This document shows positions 1 through 8,349 of a stretch of DNA of 22,299 nucleotides, one piece after another. The notes under the pieces were generated by a model, which did no database searches, was not told where the DNA came from, and was given only the letters and a program-made list of their open reading frames with translations. The stretch comes from Verrucomicrobiota bacterium (lineage in GTDB: Bacteria > Verrucomicrobiota > Verrucomicrobiia > Chthoniobacterales > UBA10450). Each line of letters begins with the position of its first letter. The first letter of the stretch is position 1. The translations under genes were made by a program, and so were the position numbers. The stretch covers positions 1-22,299 of the forward strand of contig QHOD01000003.1 in assembly GCA_003218615.1 (NCBI GenBank). The letters run 5' to 3'.

Positions 1-503
1 GGATCATAAAAGGCCTGGTGCTTTCGTAAACCTTCCCGCACTTCGAACGTCAGATTCAAACCTGGGAAATTTGGATAAGGATTTTCCAGCAGTTCCACCA
101 CGCGCACACTCTGCCGATTGTGATCGAATCCGCCGTGGTCGCGCATACATTCGGCCAGCATCTCTTCGCCGGAGTGGCCAAAGGGCGCATGACCGAGATC
201 GTGCGCCAGCGCGATCGCTTCCGAGAGATCTTCGTTCAGCCCTAATGCACGCGCAATTGTTCGGCTGATCGAGGCCACCTCGATCGAATGGGTCAGGCGC
301 GTACGTAAATGATCGCCGGTGCCGTTCAGAAAAACTTGCGTCTTGTACTCGAGCCGGCGAAACGCGCGCGCATGAATGATCCGCGCGCGATCACGTTGAA
401 ATTCCATCCGATATACGTGGCTCGGCTCCGGATATTTTCGCCCGCGCGAGTCACCAGATTTCTGGGCAAACCCCGCAAGTGTGGCGCGCTCCGTCCCTTC
501 CAT
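1..503 (-). CDS. dgt: dGTPase-like HD-domain nucleotide triphosphohydrolase (3' end beyond window)
   Basis: Cytoplasmic enzyme of the deoxyguanosinetriphosphate triphosphohydrolase-like family, which splits dNTPs into deoxynucleoside and triphosphate to control dNTP pools. About 167 residues are visible. They show the family signatures in order: a [26 protein letters not shown] block near residues 37-58, LTHS with metal-ligand H72, AHDLGH with H101/D102, and [10 protein letters not shown] with H110, followed by FDHNRQS and [15 protein letters not shown], typical of the shorter dGTPase-like branch. I chose ATG at 503 because the residues after it ([18 protein letters not shown]) match the usual N-terminus of this branch; an in-frame GTG at 542 would add 13 residues and cannot be excluded. 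The gene runs off the left edge. Its exact substrate specificity cannot be read from sequence. Confidence 0.9.
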   Translation of the reverse strand, partial: MEGTERATLAGFAQKSGDSRGRKYPEPSHVYRMEFQRDRARIIHARAFRRLEYKTQVFLNGTGDHLRTRLTHSIEVASISRTIARALGLNEDLSEAIALAHDLGHAPFGHSGEEMLAECMRDHGGFDHNRQSVRVVELLENPYPNFPGLNLTFEVREGLRKHQAFYD

Positions 504-657
504 TTCCTCACGCGGCTTGTACCCCCTTCCCTGCTCGCTCACGGCATGAATTATTCGCCGGTTCTCGATCTTGGCGAGTCTTGATTTAGAAAATACAAAC
601 CCTTGGTTCGCAAAATTTGTCGTGTTTACACCAACTGCTAACTCACAAAGCAATTCA

Positions 658-685
658 GAAAGTTCGCGCAAAGCGAAAAACTTCC
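658..685 (-). terminator. Possible hairpin after barrel-protein gene
   Basis: Just past the stop of the minus-strand barrel gene, 658-664 can pair with 679-685 (one mismatch), with an inner CGC/GCG pair (667-669 with 673-675) around an AAA loop. There is no clear T-run after it, so it may be a weak terminator, an RNA 3'-end stabiliser, or chance. The rest of 504-692 shows no gene. Confidence 0.3.
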
Positions 686-692
686 GAAAAGC

Positions 693-1697
693 TTAGAACA
701 CGTGCGAGTAGGTAACGTTGATTTGGAAATCGGCGAAGCTCGCTATACCTCCGAGTGGATCGTGCGTCCGCGCGAAAGGGACACTGACGACGCCATATCG
801 ATAAACAGCGACCGGCGCAGTCACTCCGAGAAAGTCTCTGCCATGCGAAATGGAGATTCCTGGTTCGACTGAAACCGAAAACCCCGGCAATCGCCAACCA
901 TCATTCCCACCGATCAGATCATGCGCCGGAATGCCTTCCCACCGCGCCCCGAAACTTGCCGAGAGTCCGATTTTCGGCCAAATGGCGCCAGCTAAACCGC
1001 CCCGAACCATGACTTGATCCGGAACGGAATCGACCATCAGGCCGGGATCACCGTGGGTAAACGGAGGTACATCGAAATTCACAGTGTGAACGTGATTCGT
1101 TTCCCGCGGGTTGATGAGATAAAAGCCGTTAACATAGGCGAAGGTGCGTTTGTAAACTTTTGCAAACGCGTTGCCGGATACAATGATCCCCCAGCCTCCG
1201 TCTCCTGGCTCAATCGCCGGATCCACTGGTCGCAACTCCGGGCCAGTAGGACGAAATGACCAATCTCTGGCCGCGTCATCGCCGGTCGGCGCTTTCACGC
1301 CTAAACTCAACGAGATGTTTTGGTCCGGATGCTTATCTGGGTTCAGCAGCCAATAATTGGCCGATAGTCTCAGATCGCCGATGCCACTGGCTCGCATGGT
1401 GTGGACATGAACACCATCATGCTCCGCCGCGTTTGTCCGGCTGCCATACTGAATCGGAAGTTCGAGGGTTAAGCTGAATCTCTTGGTTACCGCATATGTA
1501 GCCGCGACATCAAAAAGATCGACGTAAGTGTCATTTTTGATTAGCGGTATATGTACTTCGTCGCCGTTAGCATTAAAGTCACGGAAAGAATGGAAATAAC
1601 GGTAGGCCACCGTTGCCACCCATTGGTGTGATTGCAGATAGGGCGTCTCTTGAGCGCCCGAAGAATAGCGGTCGAGGGCACCCCAACTGGGCGCCAA
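693..1697 (-). CDS. Outer-membrane beta-barrel-like protein, separated from its signal peptide by a stop codon
   Basis: This is the body of a protein that looks like an outer-membrane beta-barrel. It has alternating hydrophobic/polar stretches, many Gly and aromatic residues, and a C-terminal segment ending in ...NVTYSHVF, the terminal Phe expected for BAM-inserted barrels. General appearance resembles the 'MetA-pathway of phenol degradation'/transporter-like barrel families, but no precise family is claimed. The first possible start after the upstream in-frame TGA is TTG at 1697, which would give 334 residues without any export signal. Reading the same frame upstream through the TGA at 1713-1715 reaches a convincing signal peptide starting at 1793. 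The sequence therefore shows either a recently broken gene or a base-call error. Histidines in HDGVHVHT and NHVHT could bind metal, but that is speculation. Confidence 0.65.
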   Translation of the reverse strand: MAPSWGALDRYSSGAQETPYLQSHQWVATVAYRYFHSFRDFNANGDEVHIPLIKNDTYVDLFDVAATYAVTKRFSLTLELPIQYGSRTNAAEHDGVHVHTMRASGIGDLRLSANYWLLNPDKHPDQNISLSLGVKAPTGDDAARDWSFRPTGPELRPVDPAIEPGDGGWGIIVSGNAFAKVYKRTFAYVNGFYLINPRETNHVHTVNFDVPPFTHGDPGLMVDSVPDQVMVRGGLAGAIWPKIGLSASFGARWEGIPAHDLIGGNDGWRLPGFSVSVEPGISISHGRDFLGVTAPVAVYRYGVVSVPFARTHDPLGGIASFADFQINVTYSHVF

Positions 1698-1712
1698 ACT
1701 TCTCCCGGCGCC

Positions 1713-1793
1713 TCACCCCTGCGATAAAAGCGATTGCGCAGGAAGCAAGAGAATCAAACCGAAAACCAGCCAACCGAATCGAGACTTAGCCAT
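1713..1793 (-). pseudogene. Detached signal-peptide start of the barrel protein (ends at in-frame TGA)
   Basis: ATG at 1793 opens 26 codons encoding MAKSRF, a hydrophobic run (GWLVFGLILLLPAQ) and SLLSQG: basic start, hydrophobic core and small-residue end of a Sec signal peptide. Codon 27 is TGA (1715-1713). Distance from this ATG to the TTG at 1697 is exactly 96 nt, so the barrel body is in the same frame with no frameshift. The complete gene would run 693-1793 and encode about 365 residues. A selenocysteine reading is unlikely at this site. Confidence 0.7.
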
Positions 1794-2199
1794 CGGCAAA
1801 AGGGAAGCGTTGTGCATCCAGGATCACCCCCCTTCTTCGTTCATGGCCGAGAGTGGGTTTTCGCTGAGAAAGATGTCAACCAAAATTTAATGAAAGTCAG
1901 TTCCAAACGCCGCGCGGCGCATGTTCCTGCTTGATTCGATTTGCGACTCGAAATGCGCTCGCATTCTGTCTTCCTCATCGCTGCAATGCAAAGAGATGAT
2001 CGTCTCATGGTAATACCCCCGTCACTCTCCGAGCTTCTTGCGTTACGGTTAGCGAACACCTATCCTGCGTTCAGTTTTCCCGATCGTGAGCAACGGTTTT
2101 CCGATTGTAACAAACTGCATGGCAGGTCGAAATCACCATTCATTCCCGACGAATTCCTGCCAACGGTCGCCTGCGTTTCGGAAAAGAGCTTAAACTGCT
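1794..2199. other. Intergenic region between divergent broken genes
   Basis: About 400 bases separate the divergent barrel and cyclase/ATPase genes. Short open frames exist here on both strands, but none has a recognisable domain or composition like neighbouring genes. Promoters for both genes presumably lie here; I see no box convincing enough to place. Confidence 0.5.
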
Positions 2200-2598
2200 A
2201 TGACGAAGCTGGGGGAGTGGCTTAAAGAACAAGGCCTCGAACAATACGCGGGCGTGTTCGCCGACAATGATATCGATTTCGATGTCCTTTCCGATCTTGC
2301 GGAGACCGATTTGGAGAAGCTAGGCCTTTCTCTTGGACATCGCCGGAAACTCTTGAGAGCACTCGCGGCACTCCAGCCTGCACCGACCCAACCAGAAACA
2401 TCGCCGAGAACACCAGAAATACAGGAAGCGGAACGACGCCAGGTCACAGTATTGTTTTCCGACCTGGTGGGTTCGACCGCACTGGCTACGCCAAGTTCTT
2501 GGGCGATGGCGTGCTCGCCTATTTTGGTTACCCACAGGCCCAGGAGGATGCAGCGGAACGTTCGGTTTACGCGGCACTCGCGATCATCGACAATCTGA
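2200..2598 (+). pseudogene. 5' fragment: SAM domain plus beginning of class III adenylate/guanylate cyclase, frameshifted
   Basis: The first ~60 residues (LGEWLKEQGLEQYAGVFADN ... LGLSLGHRRKLLRAL) are a sterile-alpha-motif domain of the sort found at the front of bacterial SAM-cyclase-AAA-TPR proteins. It is followed by an acidic/proline linker and ERRQVTVLFSDLVGSTALA, the start of a class III nucleotide cyclase with its first metal-binding Asp (FSD). At about 2482-2487 homology stops and the frame drifts into unrelated residues, ending at 2598. The next expected cyclase segment, GYAKFLGDGVLAYFGYP, is present immediately downstream in another frame (offset +2). Roughly 28 family residues between these blocks are missing, so the gene has lost about 80-90 bp, a number of the form 3k+1. 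Together with 2499-5414 it forms one broken gene. Confidence 0.8.
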
Positions 2599-5414
2599 TG
2601 CAGTTGAAAGGTCCCGACGGCCGAGCTCTCGAGACCCGCATCGGCATTGCCACTGGGATCGTCGTGATTGGCGACATCATTGGAAGTGGAGTCGCACGCG
2701 AACATTCAATCGTGGGAGAAACGCCTAATCTCGCGGCACGGCTCCAGACGCTGGCAGAACCCAATTCCATCGTCGTTAGCGAGAGCACTCACCATTTGCT
2801 CGGAAGGCAATTCGACTACCAGAGCCTTGGCGAACAAACGCTGAAGGGATTCGCTAATCCGGTCCAAGTCTGGCGCGTGCTGCGCGAGGCAGCGGTCGCG
2901 AGTCGCTTCGCGGCCGGACATGGCGCCAGGACCGGCCCATTCATCGGCCGCGTGCAGGAAATCGGACTCCTCCTCGATCGGTGGCAATTGGCAAAAGAGT
3001 GCGAGGGCCAGGTCGTTTTTCTTTCCGGCGAACCTGGCATGGGGAAATCACGGATCGTTGACGCCTTGTTTGAGCGAATCGTTGACGATCCCTACTATCA
3101 TGTGATCTGCCAGTGTTCGCCCTATCACACGAATAGCGCGCTTCATCCCGTCATCCGTCAATTTGAGCGGTCCGCCGGCTTTACGATGGAGGATTCTGCC
3201 ACTATCAAGCTTGAGAAGCTGGAAACGCTCCTCAGTGCGACAGACAATCTCAGTGACTCTACGAGGAGTCTTTTCGCCGACCTCCTCTCAATACCTCTCG
3301 ACGATCGTTATCCTCCGCTTGACCTCGCACCGGCCCAGCGCAAAGCCGCAACGATTGCCGCGATCGTCCATCAACTGAGCCGGCTGGCTGAGCAAAAACC
3401 AGTCTTGTTTGTCCTGGAAGATGCGCACTGGATTGATCCGACCACCCAGGAGTTGGTCACCCGCGTGATCGATAGCATCGCTTCAATGTGTGTGCTCGTT
3501 CTCATTACCGCGCGGCCCGAATTTTTATCGCCCTGGACGGGCCGGGACCATGTCACGTCGCTGGCTCTTAGCCGCCTAAGCAAAACGCAATGCGCTGAAC
3601 TAATCGCAGGCGTGGCGACGGCTCGAGTGCTCAATCCAACTCTGGTCGAAGACATCCTAGCCAAGACCGAGGGTGTACCACTCTTCATCGAAGAGCTGAC
3701 CAAAGCCATCATGGAATCGGCGACGCCCGATCGGCCTGTCGTGCCCGCTACTTTGCAAGATTCGCTGATGGCGCGGCTCGATCGACTCGGGCCAGCAAAG
3801 GAGATTGCCCAAGTCGCGGCCGTGATTGGGCAACAATTTTCTTATGCGCTCCTGGAGGCGGTGACTCGTACTTCCGCGGGTGACGTCGCGACGGGAATTG
3901 CGCGTCTCGTTGACGCCGGTCTGGCATTTCCTCAGTCCCGGGCGGGCGAACTGAGCTACAGCTTCAAACATGCGCTGATGCGTGACGTCGCTTACGACAA
4001 CCTTCTGCGTGGACGGCGTCAGCAGATTCATGAGCGGGTTGCGCGGGCGCTGGAGGAGCATTTCCCCGCCGTGGCCGAAAGCGAACCGGAGCTGCTGGCG
4101 CAACATCTCGCTCAAGGCGGTCTCGCCGATCAAGCATGTGTCTATTATGAACGCGCAGGTGATCGAGCCGCAGCTCGCTCCAACTTTGCTGAAGGGGTCG
4201 CCCATTTCAGCAACGGCCTTAGAGAGGCTGCCAAATTGGTGGAAGGCCCGGATCGATTGCGGCGTGAACTTGCTCTGCTGCTCAAATTGGGGCCCCCGCT
4301 TACGATTATGAAAGGCTACCAGACTCCGGAGCTCGAGGAAGTCTACGAACGAGCCTGCGAGACCGGAACGAGATTAGGCGATGAGACTGGGCTGTTTAAA
4401 GCAACGTGGGGTCTGTGGAATTCAGCCATCGCCAGCCGTAATCTAAAAAAGGCGCGCGATCGAGCCCAGGAGCTTGTCGGACTCGGCCAGCATTCAACTG
4501 ACTCAGGCCTGCTGCTGGAGGCGTTTCACTGCCGCTGGTCCACCGCGTTTTTCCGTGGGGACACGGTGACTGCATTGACGGACGGTCGCGAAGGCACCAA
4601 GCGCTACGACCCAGCCCGGCATAAATGGTTGGGCCCAGTGTTCGGAGGTCATGATCCGGGCGTTTGCGCGCTTAACGTCCAGGCGCTCGCCCTTGGCCTT
4701 TCGGGCGTTCTTGCGAGCGGCAGGAGTTGCGTCGAACAAGAGCTATCGCTCGCTGAAATGCTGAATCACCCGCATAGTCTGGCCTTCGCCGCCCAAAGTG
4801 GGACAGTATTTCACCAGTTGGCCGGTGACCACGAGGCTCTCGATCAGTTGGCAGAACGCGTGATCGAGCTTGCGGACAAATACAATTTTCCTCCGCAACG
4901 CGCACACGCACTTCTGCTTTCTGGCTGGGCGCATGCCATCGGACAGGATTCCGAGGCGGGCTTGGAATTGATGGAGGCTGAATATCCCCGGGCTTCCGCG
5001 GTTGGGCCATTCTTCCGCTATTATGCCGCGCTTCTCGCCGAAGCTCGTGCAAAATTCGGAAAGTTTTCCGAGGCCCTAACCGTTCTTCGATCGGCACTCG
5101 ACACCGTGTCTGAGCCTGGGATCGGCGTCTTCGTACCGGAACTCTATCGGTTGCAAGGCCTGTATCTACTCCGCCTCGACTCACACAATCAAGAAGAGGC
5201 GATGCGTTCGCTGCAAACGGCCGTGGATATCGCCAAACAACAAAACGCGGTCCTGCTTCAACTCAAAGCCGCGATCAGCATGGCACAAGCGGCAAGGTCG
5301 ATCAGCCAACCAAAAAGAGGCTTGCAACCACTGCGCGATTTGTGCGCCAATCTCCCGGACGGATTCGATGCCCCACAGCTGGCAGAAGCAAAACGACTCT
5401 TGTCAAAGACTTGA
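2499..5414 (+). CDS. 3' part of cyclase / AAA ATPase / TPR signalling protein (971 codons open)
   Basis: This long open frame carries the rest of the broken gene. Residues 1-130 are the second half of a class III cyclase (GDGVLAYFGYP with the second metal Asp, GETPNLAARLQ at 73-83, LKGF). Then comes an AAA/STAND-like ATPase: GPFIGR near 146-151, Walker A GEPGMGKS at 177-184, Walker B LFVLEDAHW at 303-311. The C-terminal half is helical with TPR-like repeats up to LLSKT. Intact relatives are large cytoplasmic regulators that couple ATP binding and protein contacts to cyclase activity. TTG at 2499 is merely the first start codon in this frame and encodes the Leu of a conserved motif, so a real protein beginning there would lack the cyclase active-site front. 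Absence of other stops in 2.9 kb suggests that the lesion is recent, or that the ATPase/TPR part is still used, or that the lesion is a sequence error. Confidence 0.75.
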   Translation: MGDGVLAYFGYPQAQEDAAERSVYAALAIIDNLMQLKGPDGRALETRIGIATGIVVIGDIIGSGVAREHSIVGETPNLAARLQTLAEPNSIVVSESTHHLLGRQFDYQSLGEQTLKGFANPVQVWRVLREAAVASRFAAGHGARTGPFIGRVQEIGLLLDRWQLAKECEGQVVFLSGEPGMGKSRIVDALFERIVDDPYYHVICQCSPYHTNSALHPVIRQFERSAGFTMEDSATIKLEKLETLLSATDNLSDSTRSLFADLLSIPLDDRYPPLDLAPAQRKAATIAAIVHQLSRLAEQKPVLFVLEDAHWIDPTTQELVTRVIDSIASMCVLVLITARPEFLSPWTGRDHVTSLALSRLSKTQCAELIAGVATARVLNPTLVEDILAKTEGVPLFIEELTKAIMESATPDRPVVPATLQDSLMARLDRLGPAKEIAQVAAVIGQQFSYALLEAVTRTSAGDVATGIARLVDAGLAFPQSRAGELSYSFKHALMRDVAYDNLLRGRRQQIHERVARALEEHFPAVAESEPELLAQHLAQGGLADQACVYYERAGDRAAARSNFAEGVAHFSNGLREAAKLVEGPDRLRRELALLLKLGPPLTIMKGYQTPELEEVYERACETGTRLGDETGLFKATWGLWNSAIASRNLKKARDRAQELVGLGQHSTDSGLLLEAFHCRWSTAFFRGDTVTALTDGREGTKRYDPARHKWLGPVFGGHDPGVCALNVQALALGLSGVLASGRSCVEQELSLAEMLNHPHSLAFAAQSGTVFHQLAGDHEALDQLAERVIELADKYNFPPQRAHALLLSGWAHAIGQDSEAGLELMEAEYPRASAVGPFFRYYAALLAEARAKFGKFSEALTVLRSALDTVSEPGIGVFVPELYRLQGLYLLRLDSHNQEEAMRSLQTAVDIAKQQNAVLLQLKAAISMAQAARSISQPKRGLQPLRDLCANLPDGFDAPQLAEAKRLLSKT

Positions 5415-5437
5415 TACAGTCTTTTTGAATTACGACG

Positions 5438-6448
5438 ATGAAAACCAACGAAAAACCTACTCCCGAACGTTTGATGCAGTTTGGTTCCGCCTACGCGCCA
5501 CCGTTTATTATTGGGGCAGCCGTGAGCAACAAAGTTTTCGATTCGCTCGCAAGCGGAGCGAAGACTGTCGGGCAACTCAGCAAAGAAACGGGCACATCTC
5601 CGCGCGGTTTACGCGCCATCATGAACGCACTCGTGGGACTCGAATTGCTCAGAAAGAGCGGCGATAAATATTCGCTCACACCTGAAAGCGAAGCTTTTCT
5701 CGTAAGCAATAAACCAGGGACGCTCGCCGGGTTTTTTCCGATGAACATGAAGCGATTGATTCCGCCCTGGCTCAAGCTCGATGATATCGTGCGCACGGGA
5801 GAGCCGGCAGAAGCGCGCAACGAAGAACATCCCGGGACAGAGTTTTTTACCGAACTGGTCGAAAACATTATCCCGACGAGTTACGGCAGCGCACAAGCAC
5901 TCGCTGATCATTTGAAATTGGCTGCTGCGAAGCAACCGACACGCGTGCTCGACGTTGCTGCCGGCTCCGGAATCTGGGGAATCGCTCTCGCGCAAAAATC
6001 ACCTCAGGTGCAAGTCACGGCGGTGGATTGGGCGGGAATGATTCCCACGACCAGGCGAATCACGCAAAAATTCGGCGTGGGCGATCGGTTCAAATTCATC
6101 GAGGGCGATATCGGCGAAGCCGATTTCGGAAGCGGCTACGACATCGCTACGCTCGGCCACATCTTACACAGCGAAGGCAAAGAGCGCAGCCGCCATTTGC
6201 TGAAGAAAACTTTCGGAACGTTGAAGGCCGGCGGGACGATCGCCATCGGCGACTGGCTCGTGAATGACGAACGGACCGAACCGTTGCCTTCATTAATGTT
6301 TGCTGTGACCATGCTGATTAATACCAAAGAAGGCGACACCTTCAGCTTTAACGAGATCAAAAGCTGGCTCGAAGACGCAGGCTTTAGAAAAGTGCGCAAA
6401 CTGAAAGCGCCCGGCCCGTCGCCGCTCATTCTGGCGACAAGGCCTTAA
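5438..6448 (+). CDS. Class I SAM-dependent methyltransferase with N-terminal winged-helix dimerisation domain
   Basis: Probable small-molecule O- (or C-) methyltransferase of the plant-OMT/hydroxyneurosporene-methyltransferase type, 336 residues as usual for that family. Residues ~15-95 form a winged-helix dimerisation domain (VFDSLASGAKTVGQLSKETG, GLRAIMNALVGLELL, YSLTPES). The Rossmann methyltransferase domain begins near 168 with motif I VLDVAAGSG (170-178), acidic residue D197 at the end of strand 2, GDI at 223-225, and the LKAGGTIAIGDW strand near 262-273. Start ATG 5438 is 23 bases after the preceding stop, so it may be read through from the upstream gene. The substrate cannot be deduced; no pathway genes surround it. 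Confidence 0.87.
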   Translation: MKTNEKPTPERLMQFGSAYAPPFIIGAAVSNKVFDSLASGAKTVGQLSKETGTSPRGLRAIMNALVGLELLRKSGDKYSLTPESEAFLVSNKPGTLAGFFPMNMKRLIPPWLKLDDIVRTGEPAEARNEEHPGTEFFTELVENIIPTSYGSAQALADHLKLAAAKQPTRVLDVAAGSGIWGIALAQKSPQVQVTAVDWAGMIPTTRRITQKFGVGDRFKFIEGDIGEADFGSGYDIATLGHILHSEGKERSRHLLKKTFGTLKAGGTIAIGDWLVNDERTEPLPSLMFAVTMLINTKEGDTFSFNEIKSWLEDAGFRKVRKLKAPGPSPLILATRP

Positions 6449-6478
6449 TCAGAATCGGCTTCTCATCCGCGAAGCGAA

Positions 6479-6940
6479 ATGCTTTCATCTCATCCGATGA
6501 GAAAAGCGAAAACGAAATCGCGCGCCGAAAGGCGCGTTTCCTATCAGAAAGCGGCCTTGCGCAGCGAGGCGTTTGCCCGGGCGCTCAGCGAAGCAAAATT
6601 GTGTCTCGCCGGTTCCGGCGGTCTGCGCTCGGTTTTTGAACAAGCTGCTAGAAAGGCGGCGTCACTCCCCAGGCAGCCGTTCAACGAAAATTGGGCGGAT
6701 GTTCAGACGATGCTGCGGCTGGTCCGCGCGTACGAGCGCGGTGAATACCAGCAGGTTTCGAATGATGCTCTTATGTGGATCGTAGCTGGTCTCAATTACT
6801 TGGTCGACCCATTCGATTTGATTCCGGACAAGATTCCGTTTCTAGGCTTCGTCGACGACGCGACGGTTGTTGAATTTGTCGCGGACAAAACCCGGCAAAC
6901 GCTGGACGATTTTATGATTTGGGAGACGACCGGGCATTAG
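6479..6940 (+). CDS. YkvA / DUF1232 family protein
   Basis: A 153-residue protein whose C-terminal half matches the DUF1232 (YkvA) domain: ALMWIVAGLNYLVDPFDLIP at about 98-117, then DKIPFLGFVDDATVV. In this family the conserved P-x-D-LIPD-x-IP-x-LG-x-xDD pattern lies around a hydrophobic hairpin, suggesting association with the membrane; molecular function is unknown. The N-terminal ~45 residues are basic (MRKAKTKSRAERR). ATG 6479 is used here, with ATG 6497 equally possible. It follows the methyltransferase by 30 bases on the same strand and converges on the pyruvate dehydrogenase operon. Confidence 0.85.
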   Translation: MLSSHPMRKAKTKSRAERRVSYQKAALRSEAFARALSEAKLCLAGSGGLRSVFEQAARKAASLPRQPFNENWADVQTMLRLVRAYERGEYQQVSNDALMWIVAGLNYLVDPFDLIPDKIPFLGFVDDATVVEFVADKTRQTLDDFMIWETTGH

Positions 6941-6968
6941 CCAAATCCAGTTTTCGACCGTCATAGAC

Positions 6969-6998
6969 CGCTGCTACAATTTCAGACCAGTAGCAGCG
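6969..6998. terminator. Hairpin between convergent YkvA and pdhC genes
   Basis: CGCTGCTAC (6969-6977) and GTAGCAGCG (6990-6998) form a perfect 9-bp inverted repeat around a 12-nt loop. It spans the pdhC stop codon (6982-6984) and lies just beyond the YkvA stop, so one structure could serve transcripts from both sides. There is no T-run, so intrinsic termination is uncertain. Confidence 0.4.
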
Positions 6999-8322
6999 CC
7001 GGATTTTCGAGCAGATGGCGTAGTTCCTTAAGATACTCTGCGCCGAGGGCGCCGTCGATGACGCGGTGGTCGCAGCTCATCGTGATCGACATGCGATGAC
7101 CAACAACGATTTGGTCGCAATCATCGACTACAGGAACTTTCGTGATCTTGCCGATGGCGAGGATGAATCCCTGCGGAGGGTTGATTACGGCGGAAAAACT
7201 GTCGATGCCCATCCCGCCGAGATTTGAGACGGTGAATGTGCCGCCTTGAAACTCTTCCGGCTTCATCCGCTTGTTGCGCGCGCGATGCGCCAGATCCTTC
7301 ACCAACTCGCTGATTTCGCGCAGCGATTTGTTTTGCGCGCCGCGAATCACCGGCGTCAGCAGTCCATCTTCAATCGCGACCGCAATTCCAAGATCGACAT
7401 CTGCGTATTGGACAAACGCGTCGCCATCGAATGATGCATTCACCCGCGGTACTTTTACCGCCGCTTGCACGGCAGCCTTCAAAACGAAGTCGTTGACGGT
7501 GATCTTGGCAGCGTCAGCGTCTTCACCCGCGGATTTCAATTCCTCCCGCGCTTCCATGAGCGGTCCGGCGTCGATGTCGATGTTGAGATAAAAATGCGGA
7601 ATCGGGCCGAGGCTTTCAACCAGCCGTTCCGCAATGATTTTACGCATGCCGGAAAGTTGAATGCGTGCGCTTTCGCCGGTCTTAACAGCGGCCGGGGCGG
7701 AAGGTTTTGGAATGGCGGTTTTTGATTTGGCTGCGGTGCGCACGTCCGTTTCAGTGACACGACCTTCGGGGCCTGTGCCTTTCACGCTGGAAAGATCGAC
7801 CCCGAGCTCAGCCGCGATTCGGCGAGCAACGGGCGACGCTTTTACGCGCGCTTCTTCAGCCTTTTCGACTTTCGGCGCCGGCTTTTCAGCTTCAGCTTTC
7901 TTTTCCGTTTTCGGTGCCGCCGTTTTTTTCTCCTCTTTCTTTTCCGCTTTCGGCTCCTTAGGCTTTTCTTCTTTTTTTGCTTCTTCCTTTTTCGGCTTGC
8001 CTTCTTCCTTCTCCTCTTCGGCTTTCGGCTTTTCCTCTTTTTCCTCCTTCCCTTTTTCCCCTTCCTTTTCCTTCGACGCTTCCTCACCTTCCTCACCGAT
8101 GAACGCGATCTTGTCGCCGACGTTTACCTTGCCGCCTTCTTCAACATAAATTTCGGTGAGCGTTCCGTCTTCAGATGATTCCCATTCCATCGTCGCCTTG
8201 TCGCTCTCGATCTTGGCGAGCACTTCGCCGGCTGAAACTTTATCGCCCTTCTTTTTCTTCCACGCGACGAGAGTGCCCTCCGTCATCGTGTCGCTGAGCT
8301 TGGGCATTTGGATTTCGGGCAT
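6982..8322 (-). CDS. pdhC: Dihydrolipoamide acetyltransferase, E2 of pyruvate dehydrogenase
   Basis: E2 core of the pyruvate dehydrogenase complex: passes the acetyl group from E1 through a swinging lipoyl arm to coenzyme A. A single lipoyl domain (1-77) carries the lipoylation site in ESDKATME (Lys42). Residues 78-158 are an unusually charged Glu/Lys linker. The peripheral-subunit-binding domain is at ~161-197 (ASPVARRIAAELGVDLSSV, GTGPEGRVTETDV). The catalytic trimer domain is ~220-446 with the active-site DHRVIDG (His419, Asp423). The 446-residue length is normal for a one-lipoyl E2. It follows pdhB by 27 bases and is the last gene of the operon. E1 neighbours and the LSDTM-EGT lipoyl start favour pyruvate over 2-oxoglutarate as substrate. 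Confidence 0.95.
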   Translation of the reverse strand: MPEIQMPKLSDTMTEGTLVAWKKKKGDKVSAGEVLAKIESDKATMEWESSEDGTLTEIYVEEGGKVNVGDKIAFIGEEGEEASKEKEGEKGKEEKEEKPKAEEEKEEGKPKKEEAKKEEKPKEPKAEKKEEKKTAAPKTEKKAEAEKPAPKVEKAEEARVKASPVARRIAAELGVDLSSVKGTGPEGRVTETDVRTAAKSKTAIPKPSAPAAVKTGESARIQLSGMRKIIAERLVESLGPIPHFYLNIDIDAGPLMEAREELKSAGEDADAAKITVNDFVLKAAVQAAVKVPRVNASFDGDAFVQYADVDLGIAVAIEDGLLTPVIRGAQNKSLREISELVKDLAHRARNKRMKPEEFQGGTFTVSNLGGMGIDSFSAVINPPQGFILAIGKITKVPVVDDCDQIVVGHRMSITMSCDHRVIDGALGAEYLKELRHLLENPALLLV

Positions 8323-8349
8323 GGGAAGCGTTAAAGCGAAATGAGAGAA

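Noticed and set aside
1713..1715. TGA read as selenocysteine
   Set aside because: It follows directly after a signal peptide, no redox motif surrounds it, and no convincing SECIS-like hairpin was seen just downstream.
1941..2225. 94-codon plus-strand open frame upstream of the cyclase gene
   Set aside because: No family resemblance, overlaps the SAM-domain start, and has no credible start context.
4672..5184. 170-codon minus-strand open frame
   Set aside because: Arg/Pro-rich shadow of the TPR region of the ATPase gene; no domain visible.
7661..8149. 162-codon plus-strand open frame rich in Ser/Phe
   Set aside because: It is the antisense of the low-complexity Glu/Lys linker of pdhC; its composition follows from that purine bias.
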